Positions 6,607 to 13,270 of a stretch of DNA of 13,270 bases are shown here, one piece after another. Made by a program: the position numbers and the translations under genes. The DNA is from JTS-RE37 sp041743975 (lineage in GTDB: Bacteria; Bacteroidota; Bacteroidia; Flavobacteriales; Flavobacteriaceae): contig JBGTLT010000045.1 of NCBI GenBank assembly GCA_041743975.1, forward strand, positions 1-13,270, written 5' to 3'. A model generated the notes under the pieces. It made no database searches. It had not been told where the DNA came from and saw only the letters and a list, made by a program, of their open reading frames with translations. The stretch's first letter is position 1; the number at the start of each line of letters is the position of its first letter.

Positions 6607-9309
6607 ATGAAAAAGATTGCCCTGATAATCCTAATTGGAATACTTTTTCCTATGGCCATAGCTGGCCAGGGTGAAACATCCAACTGGTATTTCGGACAGG
6701 GAGCCGGTATTCATTTTAATGGCGATGGCAGTATAACCCCCGTGACCGGTGGCAAATTGAATACCTACGAGGGGTGTGCCACCATTTCTGATATCAATGG
6801 GAACATGCTTTTTTATACGGATGGCATTACCGTCTTTGACCGCAATCATGCGCTTATGGCCAACGGGACGGGCTTGTTTGGGGATTCTTCCAGCTCCCAA
6901 TCCGCACTAATAGTCCCAAAACCCGAAGATCCTTCTGTTTTTTATATTTTCACGGTGGATACTTCCGTATCCGAGGACGACCCGGACCATGGCCTTAACT
7001 ATTCGGTAGTGGACCTGTCCCTGAACCAGGGTATGGGAGCCGTTACCCAGAAGAATATAAACCTGTTAGCCGATTGCTCGGAAAAGATCACCGCGGTGAT
7101 CAAGGATTGTTTCGACCATTCCATATGGGTAATGACCCTTGCTTCTGAAAACGGTTTTGAGCCCTATTTCAATACCTTCCATGCCTTTGAAGTGAACACG
7201 GAAGGAGTGCTTAAACCCGCAGTCAAAACCACCATTGCAGGCGATCAGATAACGGACCCCAGGGGCTATTTAAAACTCTCTTCAGATGGCACCAAACTGG
7301 CAAGTGCCAATGCCACGAATGGCCTTTACCTCTATGATTTTGACGCTCAGACCGGACGGGTTACCAACGGGCAATGGATCAAACTAAGCAGCACGAATGC
7401 CAACCCATATGGGATAGAATTTTCACCGGATAATGAATTATTGTATGTACTCTCATCCAATGATGTACTGACTGATACCGGTAGTTCTGCCGATCTGGTA
7501 CAATTGGATCTTACTGCCCCGGATGTGGCTGATTCCATGACCCTGCTCCATACCGGCCCATTTTTCAGAGGGGCACTCCAGCAGGGGGAAAATGGTAAAA
7601 TTTACAGGACCATTGCGAAAAGTTACAGGGAAGGCACCCCTTACCTTGGTATTATCCACGATCCCAATGCCAGAGGTACCAAAGCAACCTATGAACACAA
7701 TGCCGTTTATCTGGCGGGTAATAATGCCACCCAGGGCCTCCCTCCTTTTATTCAGTCTTTTTTTGTCAAAACAAATCTGATTCGCAATGAAGATGGGACA
7801 AGCGGCAGTAGCCTCGTATTATGCAGTGGGGATCCTTTTACCCTCGAAACAGCGGCTGCAGAGGGTGCCTCCTACCGCTGGCTGAAGGACGGGATACCTA
7901 TCACAACGGCGACTGGTAACCGATATGAGCTCTTATCCTCCCGCCCGGGCGATTCGGGCCGTTACCGGCTCGAAGTAACTTTTGCGGATAACATGGCCTG
8001 CCCTATTATCGGGGAGGCACAGATAAAAGTCATCCCTGAACCGGAATCCACTATTGATCTTACACAATGTGATATAGATCCTGCTCCCACGGATGGGATC
8101 ACGACACTCAATCTGGAAAAGCTGAATGCCAGCCCGGACCTGGAATTTACCTTCTACTCCTCTGCCACAGACCGTGACAATGGCAGGGCCATTGCAAATG
8201 TCAATACCTATGCCAATACCCGCCCCTATAACCAATCCCTGTACTACACTGCTGTAAATGAGCTGGGTTGCGCTTATGAAGGCGAGCTTCACATACAGGT
8301 TGTGCCTGGTATGTTAGAACAGGCTACCTCCAACAGCATACAGTCATGCGATGAAAATCCGGAGGATGGGGTGTTGGAAGGCTTCTTCGACCTGCAGGCG
8401 CTTGCCGGGGAATACCCGGATCTGGATGTCAAATTTTATACCTCGGCCGAAAATGCGGGCCTGGAACAGAACCCGGTTACGGACCTTTTTTATTCTCCGT
8501 CAGCCAGTATGTACGCCAGGTTACAGGATGGCAACCATTGCAGGGGGATAGAAGCAATTGAATTGATCGTCAATCCTGTGCCCTCCTTTGCCATGGAGGA
8601 ATCATATGTTTTGTGTACGGATGGATCCGGACTGCCCCTTTCGGCACCGGATGGCTTTGATTCCTATCAATGGTACAGGCAAGCCGGGGATCCCGGCGAA
8701 GCCTTCCCGGAATCACAACAAATCGTGATTACGGCGGCTGGTGATTATATATTGGAAGCAGGCCTTAGGTTTAATTTCAATGGGGAAACTACAAATTGTA
8801 CCCACCTCATGGCCTTTAAGGTATTACCCTCCTCAAGGGCTGCGATCAAAGAGATTCAAATTGAAGATTTTGCGGGCAACAATACCATACGAATAGCTGT
8901 AGCAGGAGAAGGCAAATATGAATATTCCCTGGATGGAGCCAATTACCGGCAGGATCCCTTCTTTGAACATCTGGAGCCTGGATTGTTTATGGTCTACATA
9001 AAGGACCTGAATGGATGTGGTATTACACAATCACAAGTGGCCGTCATGGGATACCCTAAATTTTTCACCCCCAACGGGGATGGGGTGAATGATTATTGGC
9101 AGGTAACCGGATTAGACCGGAGATTTCAGGCGGATGCGTCCATCTCAATCTATGACAGGTATGGCGCCCTTGTAACAAGTATAGAGCCTGGTGATACCGG
9201 CTGGGACGGAACCATACCCGCCGGTTCCCTCCCTGCCTCAGATTACTGGTTCAGCATTTTACTGGACGACGGTAGGGAAATAAAAGGGCATTTTGCCCTG
9301 AAAAGATAA
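6607..9309 (+). CDS. T9SS type B sorted surface protein with N-terminal beta-propeller-like region
   Basis: A 900-residue secreted protein, first of a four-gene array. A signal peptide spans residues 1-20 (MKKIALIILIGILFPMAIAG). Residues 25-385, starting NWYFGQGAGIHFNG, show repeated YLKLSSDGTKLASAN- and GIEFSPDNELLYVLSS-like blades, as in WD40/TolB-like propellers of flavobacterial surface proteins. An Ig-like domain follows (about 397-476, Cys406/Cys465). Next come two related short domains with the D-x-x-P-x-DG pattern (about 484-565 and 577-656), then a second Ig-like domain (about 657-741, Cys670/Cys731) and an SprB-repeat-like unit (about 745-812, YEYSLDG...VYIKDLNGCG). The type B sorting domain (CHU_C/TIGR04131) is at 815-900, from YPKFFTPNGDGVND to GHFALKR. 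Such domains direct export by T9SS across the outer membrane and surface attachment or release. A role in adhesion or gliding is inference. The start is supported by the signal peptide and AAGGA at 6597-6601. Confidence 0.9.
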   Translation: MKKIALIILIGILFPMAIAGQGETSNWYFGQGAGIHFNGDGSITPVTGGKLNTYEGCATISDINGNMLFYTDGITVFDRNHALMANGTGLFGDSSSSQSALIVPKPEDPSVFYIFTVDTSVSEDDPDHGLNYSVVDLSLNQGMGAVTQKNINLLADCSEKITAVIKDCFDHSIWVMTLASENGFEPYFNTFHAFEVNTEGVLKPAVKTTIAGDQITDPRGYLKLSSDGTKLASANATNGLYLYDFDAQTGRVTNGQWIKLSSTNANPYGIEFSPDNELLYVLSSNDVLTDTGSSADLVQLDLTAPDVADSMTLLHTGPFFRGALQQGENGKIYRTIAKSYREGTPYLGIIHDPNARGTKATYEHNAVYLAGNNATQGLPPFIQSFFVKTNLIRNEDGTSGSSLVLCSGDPFTLETAAAEGASYRWLKDGIPITTATGNRYELLSSRPGDSGRYRLEVTFADNMACPIIGEAQIKVIPEPESTIDLTQCDIDPAPTDGITTLNLEKLNASPDLEFTFYSSATDRDNGRAIANVNTYANTRPYNQSLYYTAVNELGCAYEGELHIQVVPGMLEQATSNSIQSCDENPEDGVLEGFFDLQALAGEYPDLDVKFYTSAENAGLEQNPVTDLFYSPSASMYARLQDGNHCRGIEAIELIVNPVPSFAMEESYVLCTDGSGLPLSAPDGFDSYQWYRQAGDPGEAFPESQQIVITAAGDYILEAGLRFNFNGETTNCTHLMAFKVLPSSRAAIKEIQIEDFAGNNTIRIAVAGEGKYEYSLDGANYRQDPFFEHLEPGLFMVYIKDLNGCGITQSQVAVMGYPKFFTPNGDGVNDYWQVTGLDRRFQADASISIYDRYGALVTSIEPGDTGWDGTIPAGSLPASDYWFSILLDDGREIKGHFALKR

Positions 9310-9357
9310 CGCTTCAAAAAGGCGAAGGATGGTAAGCACAGATAGAAGATCTGAAGC

Positions 9358-11085
9358 ATGGTAAAAAAATTGCACTATCTTATTTTGATTTTATATGGTT
9401 CGCTGTGCCTGGGGCAGGAATGTCCCAGCCTTACCGGCCCTGTTAACGGGGCGGAGGATGTCCCGGTAACAGCCGAAATTACCTGGGATGCTGTGGAAGG
9501 GGTTCCGGGTTATATCATTTCCATCGGCACTACCCCTGGCGGAACCGAAATTGATGAAAGGTCCGTAGGCAGCGCACTTGGGTATACTCCCCCGCTTGGG
9601 TTACCGGAGGATTCGCTTATTTATGTCACCCTCACCCTGTTCTTTTTTGATCAGCAGCCGGATATTATCTGTCAAAGTTCGTCCTTCCGCACCGAGGATG
9701 TGGTGGACGCCCCTCCCTGTACCACCCTCAGGAACCCGGCGGACGGTGCCACCAATGTGAATATTGCCAGCAATATTGCCTGGAATTATGCCCCCACAGC
9801 CACCAATTACAGGCTGACTGTTGGTACCTCATCCGGGGCAACTGACCTGGTAAACAACCTGGAGGTGGGGAATGTGCTTTCATACAACCCCCCTTCCGAC
9901 CTGCCCGCGGATACGGACATATATGTAACGGTGGTTCCCTTCAATGAAAATGACGATGCAGCCGGTTGCCAGGAACAGTATTTCCGGACCGGTGCTATAG
10001 CGACCCTGCCGGGGTGCACCAGTTTGATCTCCCCGGTAAATGGCGCCACCGATGTACCCCTTACGCCAATCCTGGAATGGACGGCTGTTCCGGGAGCCAC
10101 AGGCTATAGGATAACTATAGGGAATTCACCTTTTACGGCTGAAATCCTGGATAATGCATTTTTTATGGCAACCTCAACCCTGGTGATTGGATTTGAGGCT
10201 AACCGGACATTTTTTGTTACGATTACCCCGGTCAATACAGCCGGGCCTGCCATTGGCTGTAACCAGGAATCCTTCTCTACCCAGTTGGGATGCGGCCCTT
10301 ATTTCGATGCGAATACCGGAGAATTAATAACCCTCAATCCGGAGATCAATTTCCCGGATGTAGTTTCCTTCTGTCAGAATGATGCACCGTTCAGCCTTAC
10401 CACCCCCGATACGGCTGACGGGTTCCGGTGGTTCCGGGTAGACCAGTTTGGCAATGAAACACTGCTTTCGGAAACAGCGACCGTAAGTATCACGGAAAAT
10501 GGGGATTACCGGTATGAAGCCTACAATAGGGTACCGCAGACAAACGGTGCCCTGGAATGTCCCAGTTCGAAGAATTTTAAGGTCGTTTCCTCTGAAATTG
10601 CAACCATCTCTGATGTGCGTATATCAGGCCAGGGAGAAGCCATTCGCATTGAAGTCTCAACCACAGGGATCGGGGATTATGAATATGCGTTGGATGATGG
10701 CGCGTACCAGGAGCAGGCCGTTTTTGAAAATGTGGCAAGCGGGCCGCATACGGTGTTTGTACGGGACAAAAATGGTTGTGGCATTGTAAATAGGTCCATT
10801 GAACAGGACCTTGCCCTTGAAGGGTTTCCCAAATTTTTTACCCCTAACGGTGATGGGGTCAATGACCTATGGCAGTTTATTCCGCCGCCGGCCACTGGCC
10901 TGGTCATCCTTGGAAAGATACAGATATTCGACCGGTTTGGGATACTGCTGGAACAGATAGACCCTGCATCACCTGGCTGGGATGGAAATTATATGGGCCA
11001 GCCGTTGCCGGCATCCGATTATTGGTTCAGGGCCGTGGCGGATTCGAACCAGGAATTAATGGGCCATTTTGCCCTAAAACGATAG
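9358..11085 (+). CDS. T9SS type B sorted surface protein with three FN3-like modules
   Basis: A 575-residue secreted protein. The signal peptide covers residues 1-19 or so (MVKKLHYLILILYGSLCLG), with probable cleavage before QECP. Three FN3-like modules start at Cys22, Cys121 and Cys220. Each has the pattern C-x-x-L-x-x-P-x-[ND]-G-A-x-[DN]-V, a W in the ITW strand, GY-x-[IL]-x-[IV]-G, and a second cysteine near the end (105, 204, 301); the pair may form a disulfide. Next come an Ig-like domain (about 312-412, Cys339/Cys401), an SprB-repeat-like unit (about 416-476, YEYALDDGAYQ...VFVRDKNGCG) and the type B sorting domain (490-575, FPKFFTPNGDGVNDLWQ to GHFALKR). It begins 48 bases after the previous gene and is paralogous to the next two. 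The FN3 modules suggest a binding or spacer function at the cell surface; the ligand is unknown. Confidence 0.9.
   Translation: MVKKLHYLILILYGSLCLGQECPSLTGPVNGAEDVPVTAEITWDAVEGVPGYIISIGTTPGGTEIDERSVGSALGYTPPLGLPEDSLIYVTLTLFFFDQQPDIICQSSSFRTEDVVDAPPCTTLRNPADGATNVNIASNIAWNYAPTATNYRLTVGTSSGATDLVNNLEVGNVLSYNPPSDLPADTDIYVTVVPFNENDDAAGCQEQYFRTGAIATLPGCTSLISPVNGATDVPLTPILEWTAVPGATGYRITIGNSPFTAEILDNAFFMATSTLVIGFEANRTFFVTITPVNTAGPAIGCNQESFSTQLGCGPYFDANTGELITLNPEINFPDVVSFCQNDAPFSLTTPDTADGFRWFRVDQFGNETLLSETATVSITENGDYRYEAYNRVPQTNGALECPSSKNFKVVSSEIATISDVRISGQGEAIRIEVSTTGIGDYEYALDDGAYQEQAVFENVASGPHTVFVRDKNGCGIVNRSIEQDLALEGFPKFFTPNGDGVNDLWQFIPPPATGLVILGKIQIFDRFGILLEQIDPASPGWDGNYMGQPLPASDYWFRAVADSNQELMGHFALKR
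9421..10287 (+). repeat. Three tandem FN3-like modules, 297-base period
   Basis: Within the protein starting at 9358, units begin at 9421, 9718 and 10015. The first two intervals are exactly 99 codons, and the paired second cysteines at residues 105 and 204 are also 99 apart. Unit 3 is the most diverged: it lacks the TPGG/SSGA turn (GNSPFTAEIL instead) and the YTPP/YNPP strand. These are protein-level repeats; DNA identity between units looks low. Confidence 0.75.
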
Positions 11086-11103
11086 ACAAAATGGTATATT
11101 AAC

Positions 11104-12570
11104 ATGTTTGATATGTATTATCAAATGCAAAAAAGAGCGCTATATCTGATTTTTTTCCTTCTCATACCTTTTGCAAGGGGACAGGAATGTCCAAGGATAA
11201 CCAATCCGGCGAATGGTTCCATTGCCGTGCCGGTAAATACTACCATTACCTGGCCTCCCGTGACCGGCATTACCGGCTACCTTATTTCACTGGGAACAAC
11301 TCCGGGAGGGGTGGATATCCTCAATCGCCGGTCTGCCGGACTCTTTAATTCCTATACTCCCGAACTGGGACTACCGGAGAATACGAGGATCTACGTGACC
11401 ATCAGCATTTTCCTGGCCAGTGGACCACTGAGGGAATGCCCGGGAGAAGATTTCGTGACGGAAGATGTTACCACCCCCCCGCCCTGTACCACATTGCTGA
11501 AACCCCTGGACAGGCAGGTCAATGTCCCGGTTGGCACGCCTATAGAATGGGCCTATTCACCCAAAGCAACCGGGTACTGGATAAGAATAGGATCTGAACC
11601 GGGTGGTTCCGATATCGCTGATGAAGATGTCGGCAATACGCTTTCATACCGGTTGCCGGTTGAATTACCCGCAGATAGCCGGATTTATGTCAGGGTGACC
11701 CCTTATAATGAAAATCCCAGGGACACCCAATGCAGCGAAGAAAGATTTAATACAGGGATGGCTGTAGTTGACTGCAGCCCATACTTTGACACGGTTTTGG
11801 GGGTCCTGGTGGATATAAACCCCAAAATTAATTTTCCCGCAGTTATCGGGTTATGTCCCAATTCCCTCCCCCTTACCCTTACGGGAGAAGTGGAAGCAGA
11901 TGGGTACCGGTGGTTTCGGCAGGATGGGGATACGGAGGTCCTTATATCAGAAAGTGCGGGGGTGACCCTCACTGATGAAGGCCGGTACCGGTATGAGGCC
12001 TATAATATCCTTCCGCAGTCGGCCAATGCCGCGGAATGCACTACTTCCCATGAGTTTCTTGCTGTGCTGTCTGAAAGTCCGGCCATTACAGCCTTAGGGG
12101 TTTCACGGGAAGAGGATGGGGTAGAAATTACGGTGGAAGTCAGCGGGAGTGGTGACTACGAATACGCATTGGACCAGGTGGACGGACCTTATCAGGACAG
12201 CAATATATTCACGGCGGTCCCGTCCGGGGACCACACGGTTTATGTAAGGGATAGAAATGGGTGCGGTATTGCCAGCAAGCCGGTGGAAAGGGAACTTACC
12301 ACAAGTGATTTTCCAAGGTTTTTTACCCCCAATGGTGATGGCATCAATGACTTTTGGCAACTCCAACCCGCAACGGCCAATAAAGTGATAAAACTTGAGT
12401 CTTTACAGGTATTTGACCGCTATGGGACACTGCTGGCGCAGCTGACAATAAATTCCCCCGGGTGGGACGGAAATTTTAATGGAAGGCCCCTGCCATCTAC
12501 CGTATATTGGTTTAAAGCAGAAGACAATTACAAGAACATCGTAAAGGGATATTTTATGCTTAAGCGCTAA
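11104..12570 (+). CDS. T9SS type B sorted surface protein with two FN3-like modules
   Basis: A 488-residue secreted paralogue of the preceding protein. In-frame ATGs occur at 11104, 11113 and 11125. The last gives the best signal peptide (MQKRALYLIFFLLIPFARG, cleavage before QECP) and is the likely start, making a 481-residue protein. Two FN3-like modules begin at Cys29 and Cys128 (99 residues apart; second cysteines 111 and 210, also 99 apart; numbering from 11104). An Ig-like domain (about 222-322), an SprB-repeat-like unit (about 327-390, YEYALDQVDGPYQ...VYVRDRNGCG) and a type B sorting domain (403-488, FPRFFTPNGDGINDFWQ to GYFMLKR) follow. The FN3 unit matching the third one of the upstream paralogue is absent: module 2 runs straight into the DCSPYFD linker. 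The 18-38 base gap to the upstream gene suggests one transcript. Confidence 0.9.
   Translation: MFDMYYQMQKRALYLIFFLLIPFARGQECPRITNPANGSIAVPVNTTITWPPVTGITGYLISLGTTPGGVDILNRRSAGLFNSYTPELGLPENTRIYVTISIFLASGPLRECPGEDFVTEDVTTPPPCTTLLKPLDRQVNVPVGTPIEWAYSPKATGYWIRIGSEPGGSDIADEDVGNTLSYRLPVELPADSRIYVRVTPYNENPRDTQCSEERFNTGMAVVDCSPYFDTVLGVLVDINPKINFPAVIGLCPNSLPLTLTGEVEADGYRWFRQDGDTEVLISESAGVTLTDEGRYRYEAYNILPQSANAAECTTSHEFLAVLSESPAITALGVSREEDGVEITVEVSGSGDYEYALDQVDGPYQDSNIFTAVPSGDHTVYVRDRNGCGIASKPVERELTTSDFPRFFTPNGDGINDFWQLQPATANKVIKLESLQVFDRYGTLLAQLTINSPGWDGNFNGRPLPSTVYWFKAEDNYKNIVKGYFMLKR
11188..11769 (+). repeat. Two tandem FN3-like modules
   Basis: Units start at 11188 and 11485, 99 codons apart, in the protein starting at 11104. 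Unit 1 aligns best with unit 1 of the neighbours (CPRITNPANG, TTPGGVDIL) and unit 2 with their unit 2 (PPCTTLLKP, SEPGGSDI, LPADSRIYV). This positional likeness shows that the modules predate duplication of the genes. Confidence 0.7.
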
Positions 12571-12591
12571 GACTGGTACCAGTTTCACTTA

Positions 12592-13270
12592 ATGATCTGT
12601 TTATCCATGGGCAAGGGACTAATGTGTATAGGGTTCTTACTGTTTGGGCTATTTGCCCGAAGCCAGCAATGCCCAGTCATAACCTATCCGCTCAACGGGG
12701 AAGATGATATACCAGTGGATGCCACCATTACCTGGCCGGCTGTGCAGGGCATTAACGGCTATGTACTTTCCCTTGGAACCGTCCCCGGCGGTGTTGATAT
12801 CCTTGACAAGGAACCCCTGGGTGTAACCAACTCTTACAGCGCTGCCACGGGTTTCCCGGAGAATACCGAGATATTTGTCAGCCTGACTCTAATATTATTC
12901 GACGGGCCTGTAAGCTGCGAAGGAACCAGTTTTACAACAGTGGATGTCACCACCGCCCCGCCCTGTACGTTCCTGGTTGCGCCGGACAACAATGCAGAGA
13001 ATGTGACAATTGTAACGGAGATCACATGGCAATACGCCCCAACGGCAACCGGGTACATCCTTAATTTAGGTACAAGCTCCGGCGGGGTGGAAATACTGGA
13101 AAATTTTGATGTACTGAATACCCTGACATATGAACCCCCGGAAGACCTTCCACAGGAAACACGCATATATGTTAGGATCACGCCTTATAATGATAATGCG
13201 ACCCTGTTTAGTTGCACAGAAGAAAGTTTCTTTACGGGATCTGCCATAGATTATTGTGAACCGTTTATTG
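12592..13270 (+). CDS. Fourth paralogous secreted FN3-like protein, 3' end outside window
   Basis: The frame stays open from the ATG at 12592 to the window end (226 codons), so the stop and the presumed sorting domain lie beyond it. ATGs at 12592, 12607 and 12622 are all possible starts. 12607 gives a compact signal peptide (MGKGLMCIGFLLFGLFARS), with cleavage before QQCP. Two FN3-like modules begin at Cys27 and Cys125 (numbering from 12592; second cysteines 109 and 208) and match the upstream paralogues position by position: TITWPAVQGINGY, TVPGGVDIL, TAPPCTFL, WQYAPTATGY. The last visible residues, IDYCEPFI, match the DCSPYFD linker before the Ig-like domain of the previous gene. This copy therefore also has two modules and should continue with Ig, SprB-like and type B sorting domains. 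It begins 21 to 51 bases after the previous stop and is in the same reading frame as that gene. Confidence 0.85.
   Translation, partial: MICLSMGKGLMCIGFLLFGLFARSQQCPVITYPLNGEDDIPVDATITWPAVQGINGYVLSLGTVPGGVDILDKEPLGVTNSYSAATGFPENTEIFVSLTLILFDGPVSCEGTSFTTVDVTTAPPCTFLVAPDNNAENVTIVTEITWQYAPTATGYILNLGTSSGGVEILENFDVLNTLTYEPPEDLPQETRIYVRITPYNDNATLFSCTEESFFTGSAIDYCEPFI
12670..13257 (+). repeat. Two tandem FN3-like modules
   Basis: Units begin at 12670 and 12964 (98 codons apart) in the partial fourth gene. Each carries the Cys start, the ITW strand, the GY-x3-LGT strand, the GG turn and a terminal Cys followed by FxT. They are clearly homologous to the units of the two preceding genes. Confidence 0.7.

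Noticed and set aside
7933..8292. Minus-strand open frame (119 codons) inside the propeller protein gene
   Set aside because: Low-complexity GIGIGIDI-like translation and full overlap with a well-supported secreted protein.
9388..9420. Possible lipoprotein signal in the 9358 protein (cysteine in GSLCLG)
   Set aside because: The residue before the cysteine is Leu, not Gly, Ala or Ser as a lipobox needs; a standard signal peptide with cleavage before QECP fits and matches the paralogues.
9421..13257. CRISPR-like or DNA-level tandem repeat
   Set aside because: The 297-base period is a protein-domain repeat inside coding frames, with diverged DNA and no identical short repeats or spacers.

Overview
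The window looks like chromosomal DNA of a member of the Bacteroidota, most likely a marine Flavobacteriaceae species. Four things point there: type IX secretion (T9SS) type B sorting domains on the secreted proteins, -7 elements of the Bacteroidota form TAnnTTTG upstream of genes, few good Shine-Dalgarno sites, and housekeeping proteins of flavobacterial type. I see no transposase, phage gene, CRISPR array, tRNA or rRNA. The longest gene-free stretch is 195 bases (2313-2507).

Left part (1-3566, + strand) is housekeeping: the 3' end of a CCA tRNA nucleotidyltransferase, a heme A synthase (CtaA/COX15), a small pRiA4b ORF-3-like protein with an acidic tail, and a 37-kDa-type nucleoid-associated protein. 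Middle part (3636-6581): a minus-strand gene of unnamed family, whose protein I read as a divergent protein-kinase-like fold, converges on the nucleoid gene. It is divergent from a two-gene ABC exporter (ATPase plus ABC-2 permease).

Right part (6607 to the window end, + strand) is a close-packed tandem array of four secreted proteins, each with a signal peptide. The three complete ones end in a T9SS type B sorting domain, and the fourth runs off the window. The first has an N-terminal beta-propeller-like region. The other three are paralogues with FN3-like modules repeating every 98-99 residues (3, 2 and 2 copies). The three complete proteins share the same C-terminal arrangement: Ig-like domain, SprB-repeat-like unit, sorting domain. 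Variable outer modules are thus carried on a constant export-and-attachment end. The ABC genes lie only 25 bases before this array, so joint transcription is possible but not shown.

The items most worth following up are the kinase-like protein and the tandem cell-surface array. I found no clear defence or mobile system.
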